DNA from: Peltaster fructicola
Taxonomy: Eukaryota > Ascomycota > Dothideomycetes
Assembly (NCBI GenBank): GCA_001592805.2
Contig: CP051143.1
Coordinates: forward strand, 1,736,001-1,800,000
DNA length: 64,000 nt
Direction of reading: 5' to 3'
The notes under the pieces are model-generated. The model did not search any database. It was not told the DNA's origin and saw only the letters and a program-made list of their open reading frames with translations. Positions within the stretch are counted from its first letter, which is position 1; each line of letters starts with the position of its first letter. The position numbers and the translations under genes were made by a program. This document shows, in pieces, positions 11,471 through 23,437 of the stretch.

Positions 11471-12628
11471 CTACTCACTCAAAGCTGGTGAGTCTCCGTA
11501 CTCCAGAGCGGTCAATGGACCTCCATAGCGAGTGCCCACAGCTGTAAAGCTTGCAATCATGCTATCGATCTCCTTGATGTCGTTTTCACTGAGCTCTACA
11601 TCAGCCATGTTCTCCTCCAATCTTGGCACAGTCGTGGTACCCGGAATGGGGATGATGACTGGATTGCCATTGCGCTCGCTTTGAGCCTTCACCCAGGATA
11701 GTGCAACTTGTCCAGCGGTGGCGCCCTTACGCTTGGCAAGACTCTCGACTTCAGCCACCAGCTTCAGGTTCTCGTCGAAGTTCTCTTTCTGGAAACGTGG
11801 GAGTCCTCGCCGAAAATCGTCTTCTGGAATGTCGTCGGGAGACCTGAGCTGACCCGTTAGAAAGCCTCTGCCCAGCGGTGAGTAGGCAATGATAGGGATG
11901 TCGAGCTCGGCACAAGCAGCGAAGACGCCATTGTCGGCTGCGTCGGTGGCCCAGAGAGAGTACTCAATCTCAACGCCGGAAATCTTCACCTCCTTGGCGG
12001 CTCGGCGGATCGTGTCAGCACTGCACTCTGACAGACAGACACCACCCAGCTTTCCAGCATCGATGTACTTCTTGATGGCGCGCATGGTGATCTCAACGGG
12101 AGTCTTTGGATCGACACGAGCGCACTCGAAGAGATCAAGCTTCTTCTTGCCGTCGAGTACTCGAAGACATTCGTCAATGCTTCGTTGCGTGTTCTTCTCA
12201 CTTCCATCGGGAACTGGCATAGGCACCTTGCCACCGCCCTTGATGCTAATGACCACCTTGGAGGCATCCTCTGGATACTTGGTGAAGTACTCATTCAAAA
12301 GATGCAACGAATTGGCTTCAGGAGGTCCATAGAACTCTGTAAGTAGTTAGGATCCGTTCACAACGAGCTGTAGAAGTTCACCTCCGCCGTTCCAGAAGTT
12401 GGCACCAGCTTTGAGGGCTGCCTTCATGGTTTCAATGCTCTTGCTTCTGTCTTGAGGGTTGGGTCGCCATGTCATGCCTAGGCTTGTCAATCAAGCATCA
12501 ACCTGTATGGCACACAAACCCATGAGACCGAAGCCAGTCGAGCCAACCGATTCGCCGGCAAGTGTGTATGTCTTCTTGCCATCAAGTCCTAAGGCACTCT
12601 TGGCGCTGTTGAGTATCTGCTGTGCCAT
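11471..12628 (-). CDS. Plr1-type pyridoxal reductase (aldo/keto reductase family 8), 356 aa
   Basis: NADPH-dependent aldo/keto reductase, probably reducing pyridoxal to pyridoxine in the vitamin B6 salvage route. Exons are 12628-12520, 12477-12382 and 12336-11471; both junctions are phase-consistent. The N-terminus has the beta-strand GSTGFGLMGMTWRP. The usual catalytic Asp-Tyr segment is replaced by FWNGGEFYGPP (Tyr kept), the Lys strand is SIKGGGK, and the usual His position reads LDLFECARVDP. This combination is the one I recall for fission-yeast Plr1 (YWNAGEFYG, LDLFQCARVDP), so the assignment to that subgroup is good. The NADPH-binding end IPIPGTTTVPRLEENM is present. The start ATG at 12628 (MAQQILNSAK) is the only one fitting the family length. 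Confidence 0.9.
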
Positions 12629-13511
12629 GGTATGGTAATTGCTAAGGATGTGATATGAGCTTGATTGAAGGATATGATACGATGTGTGGTTCCGAGACAA
12701 GCCTTTATGCTCACTGTCGCCTTGACGTTCGCTATGCTACCAGGCTTTGGTTATGATCTTGTTACATCATAGATACGCCAGTAGTCGGACTTTACCTTAT
12801 GAAGCCCGGCGTCTTGGCGTTCCTTCTGATGCATGCATTTCACCTAAGGACAATGCTGCTGACTCCAATAGACATACTCAAAAACTTCACATTCCGGACT
12901 TAACACATTGCCGACGATGGCGGAGAGTAGAGGTGTTCAACCGTCGGGGTTGACCTGCTGCTTGGGTGGCAGCAGCCTTTATACAAGCATTTGTCATCAA
13001 TGAAGGCAGTGTAGATGGAGCTGTCCTTCGGAAAAGACCTCTGACTTACACACACAACTCATCAGACAGCCACTGCAAAGTAAGCATGTGCTGGCCAAGT
13101 GTTGCGATCACGGCGCATGGCTGGTGGTCGTGCCAGCTCAGTCCATGGGCTGTGCCGTCGGGGCAACCACAAAGAACAGCTTGATCGTCTGGCTCATTGA
13201 CTGACGAAGTGTCCTCACGAGCCTGCAATCACGGAAACGATAGATATCGGAAGCTTCACGGAGAGTGTTTCACAACTTCAAGCGCGAAACGATTCGTTCG
13301 CGGCGCGAGATGGTGAAGCTGGCTTTGCTGCGCCGCAGCTTCGCATACAGCTTCGCCGACAAGTCAAGTGAAAGTCGACACAGCTGATGATTCCACTGCT
13401 CAAACAGACACCGCCCGATGGCGATTCCTCATGTTGCTGGTTTCTTGTCTCCCTCACGCATCACCGTACACTTGACGGTGATACTCAGCTGCAGCTTGTC
13501 TGACGGGAACA
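12629..13511. other. divergent intergenic region
   Basis: Lies between the divergently transcribed aldo/keto reductase (minus) and the L-domain protein (plus), so it should contain both promoters. No further gene or clear element was seen. Confidence 0.5.
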
Positions 13512-15391
13512 ATGTCTCGCTACCATCAAGCACTGGCTGTTGCCATCTGCTATGCAGCGCTCGGTGCGGCGCAGACTTCCATCGAAAGCACGCCTACAAG
13601 CATGGCATGTGGTATACACGATGGAAGCACAGTCTATTCGGTTACTTCCACACCATTGGCAACAAGTCTCGCCAGTTGCGAGACGTTCTATGGGAACGTG
13701 CTAGTCAGTAATCCATACACTTCTGGTGCTGTCTTCGACTTGACTGGACTAAGGACGATATCACAAGGTAGTCTAGCGATAACTTGGTTACCTAATGGCA
13801 CCGTCACGTCCAGCACGCCCCTCGACATTGCGACTGAGTATGCCGTCAACGGAACGGAAGGGCTCTACGCCGACTTGACGGTACTGAGTGCCAATGCATA
13901 CACCGAGATCAACTATCACCCACCCGTGCCGACCTTTCCTGCCGACCCAACGATGCAGATAAGTCTTGGAAGCGTTCTGTCGTTGCGAAACACCAGCAGA
14001 AGTAGTGCAAACTTCACGTTCCATAGCGGCACAGATGTGATGATCACAGACAATCCTCTACTCCTGGATGTCTCGCTGTCAGGCTCAGTGCCTGGCAACA
14101 TTACGATCAGAGCAAGCGGTACACAGACCACTCAAGGCGGCTGTAGTATCGATCTCGGCAACATGACAGCCATGAACAACGTCGAGATCAGGGACGCTAC
14201 ATCCATCAGGATGAAACCTCTCCTCACCAGCACTACCAGCCTCACGCAGATCAGTGGCAACGTAAGCATTGTCAACAATTCGATTATCGAGTTCCAGGCA
14301 TCGAGCCTACAGACTGTCTTACACAGCTTGACGTTCGTCGATAACCTTGATCTAAACTTCCTCAGTCTCCCAGCACTCGCATATGTGGGTGGCGACTTCA
14401 GGATCGTGGGTAGTCCCAATTTCAATGAGACGAGCACAGTACCACGCATTCTTCAAGAAGGCACTTCAGACTTTACCATACCTGCACTCAACAGGGTTGG
14501 TGGTTCTTTCGAATTGTCAGGGAGCTTCACAGGGTGCGTAAAGATGATCATCGTGTTTGCCAGTGCTAATCATGCTCCAGGCTTCAGTTGGATTCACTAT
14601 CAAGTGTCGCTGGCGACATGACCATCAACACGACCCGTAATATGTCCTGTCAAGCTGCAGCGAAATCATTTGCTTCTTTGACATCAAAGAGCTTCACCTG
14701 CAAAAGTGCAAACGATACTTTCAGCAACGTTGCCGACAGTGATAAGACCACTACTAGTGGAGGCACGCGACTTTCGAGTGCTGCGAAGGCAGGTATTGGT
14801 CTTGGCGCCAGTTTTGGTGTAATTGCTTGTGCTGCAATTGTTTTTGGTATCCTGAGGAGGAGGGCAAGAACTCGACGATATGACCACCCTGCTTTAGCGA
14901 AGACGCTGCCAGACACTTATCATTATGATCAGCCACAACAGACATCAACGTACGATAAGGCAGAGCTCCCAAATGATGATGTTCGACTCGAGATGGGCGA
15001 GGATGAGGCTTGTACTAAAGCACCTCAAGAGCTCGTGGCCACACCGGCGAGACGACAAGGGAAGAGTATCCCAGTTACAAGCGTTCTGGTCGAAGCACCA
15101 GGTGACATGACTTGGCCTGTACAATCTGTCCACCAGCAAGTCACGCCAGCATCACTTACGTCCTCAGACGAGGCCGCAGGCACTGGCAGTACCGGCGTCA
15201 GTCCGATGTCATCACCCGGTGTACGTGGGTCACGCATCGTGAGAGGGCTCAGTCCCTTATCATCACCTTCATCTCTGCAGTCACTACGTCAGACGCCCGC
15301 CGGCCATGACAGGCCAGTCAGTGCTATCAGCACACAACAAGAGCATCAAGCAGTGCACAGGGGCTTGGCTACGGTGGACGAAAGTGGTTGA
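13512..15391 (+). CDS. Ecm33-like receptor-L-domain surface protein with transmembrane anchor, 610 aa
   Basis: Predicted cell-surface glycoprotein. Exons 13512-14533 and 14581-15391 (47-bp intron, phase 2). A signal peptide occupies about residues 1-20 (ALAVAICYAALGAAQ). The ectodomain (about 21-400) has the short beta-solenoid repeats of fungal Ecm33/receptor-L proteins (GNITIRASG, MNNVEIRDA, GNVSIVNNS, LTFVDNLDLNFLSLP, GGDFRIVGSP) and many N-glycosylation sequons. A Ser/Thr-rich stalk precedes one transmembrane helix near 411-432, followed by RRRARTRR as a stop-transfer signal. A cytoplasmic tail of about 178 residues carries several Ser-Pro sites (VSPMSSPG, LSPLSSPS). Ecm33 proteins are usually GPI-anchored, so the membrane-spanning form with a tail is unusual and could be a wall sensor; that role is inference. 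Confidence 0.85.
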
Positions 15392-15636
15392 GTTGACTCA
15401 GGCGAGCAAGCTGTCGCTCGGTCAACGTATGTGGTCAGAGTGGTTGGATGCTGTAAACGACGGAGAACATACAAGTTATATCCCAACCGAAGCAAGATTC
15501 TACAACATCTTAGTAGATACATGAATCGAGAGTGCTTGCGATCCTTAGTATCGCACTCCTCAACTTGACCGAGTGTTCTAATGGACAGGCCATCTCTTAG
15601 CACCAGATTGCTCTGTCATACATCTTCATTGCTGCT

Positions 15637-16815
15637 CTATGCGGCGATTCTCTTGGCTGCGACCTGGGCTCGTGCCTTGACTGTGACATCATAGAGAACA
15701 TCCTTCAGTGCGAAAAGGAAAGCTGCAGTGAGCACACTCTGAACGAGCTTTGGTCCGATACCTGTTTGTTGTTAGCTGCACCCTTTCTCGTCAGCCTGGC
15801 TACTCACCTCCGTAAAGACCTGCAACACCCTCCTCGTCCACAATTCGCCTGAGGCTGGCGTTGAGACCCTCCTTTCGTCCATCACCACTGGCAACGTGTG
15901 CTCGTGACTTGACAGTGATGTATGGGTATGTGATGCTGGTAGCAGCCAGCTTGCCCAGAGCACCCAACAAGAAGCTGTCGGTTGCAGTGACCTTCCTCCT
16001 CTTCTCGAGCACCTGCTTGAGCTGCTCGAAGATTGTGTACTGGAGGATTGGGTTGATGACCAGGACCAGAGCTGGCAGAACACCAGCAAAGAGCCTGCCG
16101 AAACCCTCCTCTTGCACAATCTTGATGAAGGTGGAGATTGTGCTTGGTGCTGCTCGCTTCTTGCCGTCAAGGTCGGTGTTGGCCTCGGCCTTGCGTGCGG
16201 TCTGGCGGGTGTTGACGACCCAGATTGGGTTGGTGAGGAGGACTGTGAGAGATCCGGCAACGGCACCTGCACCCATTGACTCGAGAGTGCTCAATCGGGT
16301 CTTACCAGTCTGGCGCTTGAAGAAGTCGTTGCTGAATTCATACCCTGTAGTCTATCAGTATTGCTCATCCCGAATCGCGCATGCTGACATACAGTAGTAG
16401 TAGACGAAGTTGGTGACACTGATGCCGAAGACTAGCACGAAGTCAGTGATGATTACACAGTTGCGCGAGATACTCACGAGCTGAACCGAGACCAGCGTAC
16501 AGGCCTGAGACACCCTCACGATCGACAATGCGCTTGACGGCCTCTGCGACTGAGCTCTTGGACTTCTTTGACTCGACCTGTGCTCGTGTCGACAATGTGA
16601 TGAGAGGGTAGCTATGTCATCATCAGTTGAGCGCTGAGTGATCGCGGTAACACATACGTCAATGCCATGGACAAGAGACCACCTCCAGCGCCAGCTAGGG
16701 CGTGGGCGACATTGTCGCCGCTTGCTTGTGCGGCAGTGTTCTGAGCCTGTGCTGCTGGCTGTGCAGCAGTAGGGAGGGAGTTGGATGGAGTTGGTGCAGC
16801 AACTACGTTCGACAT
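15637..16815 (-). CDS. ANT1: peroxisomal adenine nucleotide carrier (PMP47/ANT1 type), 330 aa
   Basis: Mitochondrial-carrier-family protein expected in the peroxisomal membrane, exchanging cytosolic ATP for AMP to support fatty-acid activation. Five exons: 16815-16658, 16611-16478, 16431-16393, 16344-15808, 15761-15637, all joined in phase; exon 3 is only 39 bp. Three carrier repeats are visible, each with a degenerate signature: TYPLITLSTRAQVE, TNPIWVVNTRQ and TYPYITVKSRAHV. Each is followed by the EG motif (DREGVSGLYAG, QEEGFGRLFAG, DEEGVAGLYGG). The signature variants match the PMP47/Ant1 subgroup, not mitochondrial ADP/ATP carriers. The N-terminal 35 residues are Ala/Gln-rich. Length is typical of the family. 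Confidence 0.9.
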
Positions 16816-17341
16816 GATGACCGACTTGCTAGTGATGAATGGAGGGAATGACTGGCAGCGATGATGAAAGTCTTTCAAAGATTACATGTACTCCTGTGAT
16901 CTTTTGCATCATACGGTGCCAGCTTGTGAAAAGCACTACAGCCTCGGTATCTATCGGGGCCATTCTTTGACGTAGATGCTGGATTGCTCTAGTGGGGAAA
17001 GCGCGTCTACTGGTGTGGTAATCAATCATGCGCTGCGCTTTTCTCCCTCTGCTTTTCTTCCATCGTCGGAGTAACGACTACGACCGTCGGACGGCATTTT
17101 AGCGGCAATTCGTGCATCAGCGTCCCAGGATCTATCATATCGAGACACAACAAGGCGATTTCGTTGTCGCTGTTGTGTTGACAGACGACTTGCTATCGTA
17201 ATATGGTAAGTCGAGGCCCTCTTCCGTTACTGTGTGCTGTGTCATGATTCTCGAACGTCCCATATGAAAGAGTTGGTATATGATTAAGATGGCTCTCACA
17301 ATGGCTATGTTCGATGGCATGGACATTCCGGCGTCGGCAGT
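16816..17341. other. divergent intergenic region
   Basis: Shared upstream region of the peroxisomal carrier (minus) and abp2 (plus). A pyrimidine-rich stretch lies at about 17038-17060. No further gene was seen. Confidence 0.45.
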
Positions 17342-19637
17342 ATGTTTTCCTTCAACGACGGTATTGCTGGAGACATGACATTTCGGTTAATGCCTGCTGC
17401 AGCATCGCCAGATTCAAACTCATCCGAGGACGTTCCGATGGTGAGTCGCTCGAGAGTAGTTGATCGCAACTAATGGACATGAAAGGATCGAGAACTGCCA
17501 TCGAAGAACGTCACTGCAGAGACATTGACTGACACATATGTGTCCTTCATTCTATACTGCAATCCTCAATTCCCATTGACTGTACAAACGTCGCAGCTTG
17601 TCGAGAAGTTCAACAGCGTGCCAAGGACCGACAGCAAGGAATTCCAGACATGGCGTCTATTCGAGCTGATCAAGAAGTTTGATGCGAGAGAGATCGAGAC
17701 TTGGCTCCAGCTGGCTCTAGACCTTGGTGTTGAGCCTCCAGACATCAGCAAGCAGCAGTCAATTCAGAAGGTGAGTAGAGTACAGTCAATCCCTGATATA
17801 GCGATATGGCCGTACACCAAACGCCTTACCTGAACGACAGGAAACATCTTCGACCGATTGCATCACATGGTCCTACGTGTGACTTCGACGCATATTGCTG
17901 TATCAGGGATCCACATTCAAGGTTGGAGAATCACTGACTGACCAGCGTCTCAGGTTCAACAATACACCGTTCGTCTAAAGCGATGGATGCGCGCGATGCA
18001 CATCGATGCTTTCTTCGAGTGGCTCTTAGGTAAAGAGCATATTTATGTCAATAACATTCCACCTGTCGAGGACCCGTATCCAGCTGCTGGCCGCGATGGT
18101 GTACCTACCGAGGAGGACCTCGCTATCAGAGCACTGGAACCGTCGTTTCGTCCCAAGCGTGGTCGAAGGCGAAACTCCGAGATAGAAGCAGATGAGGAAG
18201 AGCGTCGCAACCTACCACTCCCATTTGACAGGACGCCTGTATCAGCACATCCACAGCGTGGCCCATGGGGTGGTGTTTCGATGATGGCACCTCAGGGTTA
18301 TGGTGATTGGCAAGCACCACACTCGGCCATCAATCCGCCTGCACACATCAGATGGGGCACTGATATACACGGCGATGTTCTGTCTTCTCCCCACCCTATG
18401 TCAGCGATGCCAGGAGGACCACCACGATCTTTCGACGACGCATATGCTGGAGAACCAATGTCCGCCATCACTCCGTCATCGTCGAAGAAACGCAAGAAGC
18501 ATGGGCCAGCAGTATCGAGTGCCTGGGCCTCGTCAACGTCGGCAGGGTCGAGACCTCGTGGGCGGCCGCCAGCTTCTAAGACCACAAATCAGGAAGGGCC
18601 ATTTGGCACATTCCCTGTGCAACCATCAATCGAAGCGCAAAGGACGACTTCACCGTTCGCAATGGCTCCAAGCGACTCAAGCGAGGCTGCGATGCCTCCA
18701 CCCTTGTCAAGTACTCCTGTCACAGGCTCAGGTAGACCAGGCAGGCTCTCATTGACAGTACCTCAGCACACCGGTCCACCAGTGCGACTTGCGACACCTC
18801 CCAGACTTGCTGTAAACAATGAAGCAAGCCGAGCGACCAGCGAGATTGAGACTTCCGAACCCGCAATGTTAAGCTACGAGACTATGAAGCGTACCTTGGC
18901 CAGTGATCTGCTCCGTGCAGATATGGTCGGCAGGCCGCAGAGATTGAGCGGTGACGAAGCCAAGCGTTTGGCCGATGCTATATTGGAACGACTCAAGGTA
19001 TCAAGAGCAGATGAACCAGATTTCAAGACGAATCTTGCTCGACTCACAGCTGCCTCATGGCTCGGACTGGGTGATCAGTTGAACATTCCAGCGGGTCCTG
19101 CACTTGGCCTGCAGAAGAAGATCCGGGTCACGCGATTTCGAGTTGACAACGAAGGATACGAAGAGATTGTCCCTGCTAACGAAGAGTCGGGCGACAGTGG
19201 ACGTCAGATCTTCGACCTGCGCTGGCAAGCTGTCCAAGGCAAGTCACCTCAAAGACATTGAAATACACGCTAACTCTCTGCCAGGCACCTGCCAAGGCAA
19301 CTTCGAACTCACTGGTATATCCTTGGCTACTGTTGCCAGCCCGACAAAAAGGGTTGACGATATTCACGACCTTATCATCTCCAGGGTTCTTGCTGATGCC
19401 AAAGAGGTTGGTCTCTCAGCAGACGTAGAGTACACCGCTACGAGAGCTCCCAGGAGTTACGACAAGTATGGTCCTCAGATGAATCGAGAAGCCGGTACGA
19501 TCGGTAATGACGATGAGATCGACTGGAAAGCCAGAGCTAAGATGCTCGAATTCGGTGCCAGCTTGGCTCATGGCGAATTCGATCGATACAGGGCGACGAT
19601 GGTGCAAAAAGTGTTGGACATCTTCCTGGAGAAGTAG
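17342..19637 (+). CDS. abp2: ARS-binding protein 2 (Abp2) family, 673 aa
   Basis: DNA-binding protein of the Abp2 family, named after the fission-yeast factor that binds replication origins; nuclear. Exons 17342-17440, 17486-17770, 17954-19238 and 19285-19637. The conserved N-terminal domain (about residues 45-170) contains TYVSFILYCNPQFPL, the helix FELIKKFDAREIETW, LALDLGVEPPD and VRLKRWMRAMHIDAFFEWLL. The middle is Pro/Ser-rich with a basic KRGRRR patch and an AT-hook-like PRGRPP near residue 327. A second conserved block near the C-terminus includes RWQAVQGTCQGNFELTGISL, split across the last intron. That intron (19239-19284) starts with GC (AAG/GCAAGT) and has a clean GCTAAC branch site, so it is a GC-AG intron. 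The start was chosen because ATG 17342 is the only one in phase with the rest. Confidence 0.88.
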
Positions 19638-20133
19638 TACGGCATATCCCTGATACGCTACTGAATACTTGGGAGGCATGGCTCACCTCTTCAGGATCTT
19701 CGATACGTCGACAGGGTCTACAACGATACTTCTGGTTGAGTGGCAGGGCCAGACCTCCAACAGACTTCGATACACTAATCGAGGTCTACAAAGACATCAA
19801 TGCCCCGGGCGACAAGGATCACCTACTTGATTACTAATACAACAATATTCCCCATTGTAGCGACCAGGCACGTCTCCGACGCCGCTTATCACTCATTTTC
19901 AGCATTTTGCCAAACAGCCGAGTGTGCACAGCATATGCACGAGGCTGAGGTGCGGATTCCATCGTCTGCTCCCACGATCGCATACATGATCCTTGCAATA
20001 CCGGTTTTTGATGCCAAGATGGTACTGCAGCCAAGACGATAACCAATATTGATGCAAAGGTGAGGGCAGTCTATACAAAACGCTTTTGCTATGGTCTCAG
20101 AAATGCACCGCCTTTGTTGCCAATACAGTTATC
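19638..20133. other. intergenic region
   Basis: 3' flank of abp2 and 5' flank of the secreted protein at 20134. A short open frame at 19800-20042 has no family resemblance. Nothing else was seen. Confidence 0.45.
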
Positions 20134-21240
20134 ATGCTTCTCTATCTCATCTTAGCTGGCTGCGCCCTTGCAAAGGCAGAGACATACGGAAGACCTGGCC
20201 ATCACCATTCATCCGATCTTTCTTCTGTGACGTCTAGGATCAGTACACCAGCAAACTCGAATACAGGCTATTCTTCGACAATAACCGCTTCTAGTGCATC
20301 GTCCACGACACCGCTTAAGCAAAGCGTGATTGTTGTAACCATAACAGCAAGCCCGGTCTACATCTCAGGCTGTCCACCTATCACTCCTGTGACGACTATA
20401 TCTTATGACTCTGGGACATTCGTGTATAATGTACCGACAGCTACGGTCACCCGCACGATCACAACATACTACTTCGGTGAGGTCGTGATTCCGACTGCAG
20501 CCACTGAGACCCAGTTCGGAGGTTCCTATCATACAGAGTACACCTCGACGGATACTGTCACGACGATTAGTGTCGTACCAGCAGCGACAACGATCACCAT
20601 ACCGACGCCAGCAGGCTTCACTCCGGTCCTCTGCGATGCGGCATACTATCGAACGGAGAAGAGAAGCACAACTGATTACACTGAAATCACACAGGGCTAC
20701 ATTTCTAGCGAGACGGTCTGGACCACGAATCCATCAACGAAATACACTACCACCTGGATCAATACCACCTCGACCTCCACAGTCTACTTCTACACCGGTG
20801 ATTATACATTTTATACTCAGCTGCAAGTCACAGTCACCAGTACTCGCAATGAGCCGACAAGCACAGTCTTTGAAGCATGTGCAAGCAATAACATATCTCC
20901 AAACTCGCCCTTCCAGCGCTCTCCAGACTACACCTTGTACGTCAATCAAGTTGCACCAGTTTACGACAGCGCTGGCAATGCTGAGTCCTACGTATTCGAC
21001 ACCATCTCGGTAGACGCTGTCGATTGTTGTGCTCTGTGCCAAAAGGATCCTGCTTGCGTCGGAAGCTCGTACAATGTCGTCCTCACCGATCGGCATATCT
21101 GCTCACTGTCACTGAAGACAGATTATGCTAATAAGACATGCGGAGTTGGCTATCCTGGAGCTGCAGCGATATATCAGAGGACCGATGCTCTCATCGCTCT
21201 GTCGAACAGTCCATGTGGTCAATGGCAGTTTCCATACTAG
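20134..21240 (+). CDS. Ser/Thr-rich secreted protein with Cys-patterned C-terminal domain, 368 aa (copy A)
   Basis: Unrecognised surface or secreted protein. A signal peptide covers residues 1-15 (MLLYLILAGCALAKA). About 250 residues of Thr/Ser-rich sequence follow, with many dipeptides suited to O-mannosylation. The C-terminal third (about 255-368) holds regularly placed Cys: PTSTVFEACASNN, SVDAVDCCALCQ, ACVGSSYNV, ICSLSLKTDYANKTC and SNSPCGQW. The CC-x2-C and KTDYANxTC pattern resembles an apple/PAN-like fold, but this is inference. No introns. The frame opens 16 codons earlier at a TTG; ATG 20134 gives a proper signal peptide and is preferred. A paralogue with the same layout lies at 42182-43234. 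Confidence 0.8.
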   Translation: MLLYLILAGCALAKAETYGRPGHHHSSDLSSVTSRISTPANSNTGYSSTITASSASSTTPLKQSVIVVTITASPVYISGCPPITPVTTISYDSGTFVYNVPTATVTRTITTYYFGEVVIPTAATETQFGGSYHTEYTSTDTVTTISVVPAATTITIPTPAGFTPVLCDAAYYRTEKRSTTDYTEITQGYISSETVWTTNPSTKYTTTWINTTSTSTVYFYTGDYTFYTQLQVTVTSTRNEPTSTVFEACASNNISPNSPFQRSPDYTLYVNQVAPVYDSAGNAESYVFDTISVDAVDCCALCQKDPACVGSSYNVVLTDRHICSLSLKTDYANKTCGVGYPGAAAIYQRTDALIALSNSPCGQWQFPY

Positions 21241-21489
21241 ATTGAAGTCATCATGGTGTTCAGTCCATAAGCGTATCCATTGTACTGCTCCCAGTATTGT
21301 GTTCACTTCTCGATCGAGTGAATTCTGTACCAATGAAGTCTCGGAACCTCGACTTCTGACCACAACATCAACGCGTTGCCAGCTCCATGTATGCACGCGA
21401 TCCTCTTTCCACTCTATAGGTATGCACTACACAGCTCGCCCGTCGCGCAGTATGAGCCCTTGGAGACTAATACCATAGCAGGCTATCAT

Positions 21490-23366
21490 ATGGATGCTTT
21501 CTTACGCAATTGGCGCCAGGATGCGCTGTCGAAACAGCAATACGACTCGGCAATCTTCATTGGAAACAAGGTTCTAGCATTGACAAGTGCGCACTCTCGC
21601 ATGCTCTCTAAAGACACGACTGACAGCAGACAGACGCTGACTTCGATACCATAGCGCTCGCTCAGATACACTTCGCAGCCGGCAATTATACTCGCGCACT
21701 GTCCTTTGTTTCTCGAGAAGACCTCATACAGCGATCACCAGAATGTAAATACCTAGCTGCGCATTGCTATGTCAAGCAGAATCGATACGAGGCCGCTCTG
21801 ACTCTCCTCGGCGACAAGAATCCACTCAATCTCGCAACCACAACAGACTCAGCGCGGCGGAAGCTGCAACACATCGACAGACAACATATTCCAAAGACAC
21901 TCAAGTCCCGACCGCCAGAACGCGTTGACCGTAGTGAGGAGCGCGATCTGGAAGATGCAGACAAGATCAAGTACGAGGCTGGTATGTGCTATCTGCGAGG
22001 ACTGTGTTACGCCAAGCAGAACGCTTTCGACAAGGCCAAGGAATGCTACAAGGATGCTGTCAGGATCGATGTACAGTGCTTCGAAGCCTTCGATCAGTTG
22101 ACGAAGAACTTCCTGATGAGTCCTGCAGAAGAGTGGACATTCTTGAACACTCTCAATTTCGACAGTGTCTCTCCTAGCGGCGAGAAGAATGCTGACACCG
22201 TCGACTTTGTGCGCAACCTATATATCACAAGGTTATCGAAGTATGCTAGACCCGAAGAGTTCGCAGGCGCTATCGAGACCTTGTCGTCACACTACAAGCT
22301 GGCGGAGAATGCAGACATTCTTCTGGCGAGAGCTGAGCTGCTGTTTGCGTCGTCACGATATCAGCAGGCACTCGAGCTGACCAGCAAGATTGTGACGAAA
22401 GACCCGTACAACTTCACAGCAATTCCACTTCACCTCGCCTTACTACATCATCTGAAGGAGGTAAACACACTATTCGCATTGTCTCACGATTTGGCGGACA
22501 CACATCCACTGGAGCCATGCACTTGGCTAGCCGTTGGGACGTACTATCTCACCACCAATCGTATACCTGAAGCTCGATCATACTTCTCCAAGGCATCTCT
22601 CATGGATCCGCACTTCGGACCAGCCTGGATAGGCTTTGCACATACCTTCGCGGCTGAAGGAGAGAACGAACAAGCGATTGCGGCATACAGCACAGCTGCT
22701 AGACTCTTTCAGGGCACACATCTTCCACAGCTCTTCCTCGGCATGCAAGAGATTGCCATCGGCAATCTTGTCATTGCTAAGGAGTACCTGAGCTCTGCAT
22801 ACGAGATCTGCGAGCGTGATCCTCTCCTTCTGAACGAGTTTGGCGTAGTGGCATACATGGAAGAGGACTACGACTCCGCCTGCCATCGGTTTCAGCTTGC
22901 ACTCGAGATTGCCAAGGACAACGATGCTCCGCAGCAGCAATATGTCGACACCCGCGTCAACCTTGCACAAGCGCATCGCAAGGCAGGCAGGTTCACAGAG
23001 GCGCTAGAGGAGTTCGACGAGGTGATTCGTCTAGGAAGCCGTGATTGCAGCGTATTCGCGTCAAAAGCACTCGTCTTGATGGAGCTGAGCCAGACGTTTG
23101 ACGCCGTTGTCGTGCTGCATGAAGCTCTTGCAATGAGTCCACAAGATCCTGTGGCTTCGGAGCTATTAACCACAGCTCTGCGTTCGCTCGAGGACACCCA
23201 AGTGCTCGGTGCTGCAGACGAGGAACAAGTCGATGATGGACTGCGAACTCATTTGGAAGTGGCTCGCAGGAGAGGCCCGGATCGTGTTCGCCGGAAAGGT
23301 CGTACTCGACGTGCGTTCGAGAGCATGGAACTCGATGGCTTTGTGGACGAGCACAGCTTGGCATAG
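21490..23366 (+). CDS. cdc16: anaphase-promoting complex TPR subunit Cdc16/Cut9/APC6, 609 aa
   Basis: Scaffold subunit of the APC/C ubiquitin ligase that drives metaphase-anaphase transition and mitotic exit. Exons 21490-21586 and 21634-23366 (47-bp intron, phase 1, joining VLALT-N to ADFDTIALAQIHFAAGNYTR). The protein is made of tetratricopeptide repeats over nearly its whole length. Examples are YEAGMCYLRGLCYAKQNAF, CTWLAVGTYYLTTNRIPEAR with YFSKASLMDPHFGPAWIGFA, HTFAAEGENEQAIAAYSTAA, LLLNEFGVVAYMEEDYDSA and DTRVNLAQAHRKAGRFTEAL. The order and the hallmark segments (LAVGTYY, FGPAWIGFAH, NEFGVVAY) are those of Cdc16/Cut9. The C-terminal 70 residues are charged and probably disordered. Confidence 0.93.
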
Positions 23367-23437
23367 AATCGTTCAATTCTGCATAGCGAGGGAGGTAGTG
23401 ACGATACCATGAATAATGTATTAAAGGACTATAATGT

